Part shown: positions 62,967 to 64,000 of the stretch, one piece after another
Position numbering within the stretch: position 1 is the stretch's first letter
How the letters are laid out: each line of letters begins with the position of its first letter
Source: Bacteroidota bacterium
GTDB taxonomy: Bacteria > Bacteroidota > Bacteroidia > Chitinophagales > Chitinophagaceae
Direction: 5' to 3'
Assembly: GCA_018267615.1 (NCBI GenBank)
Contig: JAFDYD010000003.1
Location: forward strand, 62,001 to 126,000
DNA length: 64,000 nt
Program-made: the position numbers and the translations under genes
The notes under the pieces: generated by a model
What the model was told of the DNA's origin: nothing
Seen by the model: only the letters and a program-made list of their open reading frames with translations
The model's database searches: none

Positions 62967-63902
62967 ATGTGTTTGGTAATAGACGATAATTTTTTTTCTT
63001 TTTCCGGCGGAACATTTGTTCATGCAAATAATAATATTCTAGAAATTTTTCAGAACGGAACTTTTTTCGAACGATTCACTACGGAAGAGAAAATACAATG
63101 GTTAAAGGTTGCTCCCGATGGCAGAACTGTATTGGTTTATGCAAAAGGTGGCACTCATATTACGCGTTGGCGCGAAGGACTGGGAATAGATCTCTTTGCA
63201 GTTAATACTTCGAAAATAATTTCTTTCGGATGTGGATTCATTATTGTTGATGGACTGACCATTACTACGTTGCATCAAAACGGTAACCTCCGAGGATTTT
63301 TAAATGATGGGAAAGAAATTTTTTTTTCCAATATGGAGTCACCTCGCTCATTTCATCCAAGGAGTTTTGTCAATCTTTCTGGAAATCAAATTGCCATAAC
63401 CGGATTTTTTTTTAGTGATTTTGCATACAGTGCGATAATTATTCCTGTTGAGGTGTTGCTTAGCGGCAAAGATCGATTTCAAGAAGAAATCAGATCGAAA
63501 GCACCAGCCGATCGTGCCGTCGATCTGACAATTGGCCCTGCTGATTCCGGCTGTTTTGTTGCTTTCCGTGATCCGGAGGATACAGAAATTCCTGAAGACA
63601 AAGAAGAGGAGGAAGATTTGAAAGATGTTGGAAATTTCACCGGAGTATATATCCGTGATTTTAATTCGCAAAAACTTATCAATAAATATCCTTATCGCGG
63701 TAAAACCGGAACCAGCTACCCGATTGTTGCGACAAAAAAAATAATTGCCATACAAGTGAAAAATGGCGTGGATATTATTGATCGCATAAGCGGGGATACT
63801 AAAAATATTTCCAACACGATTTTGGATGTTGCGGGATTGCAAATCGTAAAAATCAATAATAAAGTAATTGAAGATATTGTATCGATGAATGCATTGATCT
63901 AA
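62967..63902 (+). CDS. Probable immunity protein, beta-propeller-like (311 aa)
   Basis: Unrecognised protein directly after a polymorphic-toxin gene, the usual place of the immunity gene. No signal peptide or membrane helix, so it would act in the cytoplasm. The sequence has repeating short beta units (WLKVAPDGRTVLVYAKGG, GIDLFAVNTSKIISF, NQIAITGFFFSD, PIVATKKIIAIQVKNG) that suggest a propeller, and a very acidic loop (DPEDTEIPEDKEEEEDLKD, about 205-223) that could mimic nucleic acid or block a basic toxin site. Function is inferred from gene order only. Confidence 0.6.
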   Translation: MCLVIDDNFFSFSGGTFVHANNNILEIFQNGTFFERFTTEEKIQWLKVAPDGRTVLVYAKGGTHITRWREGLGIDLFAVNTSKIISFGCGFIIVDGLTITTLHQNGNLRGFLNDGKEIFFSNMESPRSFHPRSFVNLSGNQIAITGFFFSDFAYSAIIIPVEVLLSGKDRFQEEIRSKAPADRAVDLTIGPADSGCFVAFRDPEDTEIPEDKEEEEDLKDVGNFTGVYIRDFNSQKLINKYPYRGKTGTSYPIVATKKIIAIQVKNGVDIIDRISGDTKNISNTILDVAGLQIVKINNKVIEDIVSMNALI

Positions 63903-63922
63903 AAAATTTAAATAGTATCGCA

Positions 63923-64000
63923 ATGCGAGCAGATCGAGATTTTAAAAGAAATAATTCAGAAGACATCTCGTCTTTCCAAAAAGAAAAGAGTGATTCTTTT
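63923..64000 (+). CDS. Start of a further gene, possibly a second eCIS effector (truncated)
   Basis: ATG at 63923 opens a frame to the right edge: MRADRDFKRNNSEDISSFQ then KEKSDSF. The Ser/Phe-rich, charged start resembles the leaders of DUF4157 effectors such as the one at 58962 (SFF/SGEEGFF-type). Only 26 residues are visible, so this is a weak call. It starts 20 bases after the immunity-like gene. Confidence 0.4.
   Translation, partial: MRADRDFKRNNSEDISSFQKEKSDSF

Overview
The window comes from a member of the Bacteroidota, most likely the Chitinophagaceae or a close relative. The evidence is a SusC/SusD pair, a periplasmic propeller/triple-tyrosine/LuxR-type regulator, A/T-rich leaders without clear Shine-Dalgarno sequences, and TAnnTTTG-like -7 elements. 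No rRNA, tRNA, CRISPR array, insertion sequence or phage capsid/terminase gene was seen.

Left part (1-35,500): ordinary chromosomal and catabolic genes, each usually flanked by long inverted repeats. They include a D-2-hydroxyacid dehydrogenase and an esterase-like hydrolase. A sugar-use locus follows (3,449-20,254): SusD and SusC, two paralogous secreted TolB-like propeller proteins, a GMC oxidoreductase with its gluconate-2-dehydrogenase-subunit-3-type partner, a Tat-exported sugar isomerase/epimerase-like protein, a membrane-anchored regulator and a double-thioredoxin protein. Six copies of an 11-bp-spaced tandem operator (two ACTACATCA-like words) sit upstream of these genes and tie most of them into one apparent regulon. 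Beyond it are rpiA, a HigBA-type toxin-antitoxin pair whose toxin frame is broken in an A6 run, a cytochrome c-PQQ-type propeller protein, a LolCDE/MacAB-like ABC export system, mannonate dehydratase, a pirin, an amidohydrolase, a phosphonoacetate hydrolase/phosphonoacetaldehyde dehydrogenase pair, a DUF1415 protein and a quinone oxidoreductase.

Right part (36,065 to the right edge): one long plus-strand cluster for an extracellular contractile injection system (eCIS, related to PVC/Afp). Gene order is DUF4255 cap, unknown 439-aa protein, sheath, two Cys-rich coiled-coil proteins, two tube proteins, DUF5908, LysM adaptor, VgrG-like spike, PAAR tip, gp25-like baseplate protein, J-like baseplate protein (1543 aa), a giant second baseplate protein (2209 aa), tape measure, then a DUF4157-HINT-toxin effector with a probable immunity gene, and the start of what may be a second effector. 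The AAA+ ATPase and a recognisable tail fibre are not in the window.

The most unusual points are: (i) the two Cys-rich proteins between sheath and tube, and the same Cys-rich theme in the giant baseplate protein; (ii) a tandem array of about eleven short repeat modules in that giant protein; (iii) an eCIS effector built like a polymorphic toxin (HINT autoprocessing plus a C-terminal toxin) with an adjacent immunity-like gene, which points to bacterial targets; (iv) the tandem-operator regulon; and (v) a perfect 45-bp inverted repeat inside the eCIS operon. All functions are read from the sequence and from knowledge of the families; no database search was run.
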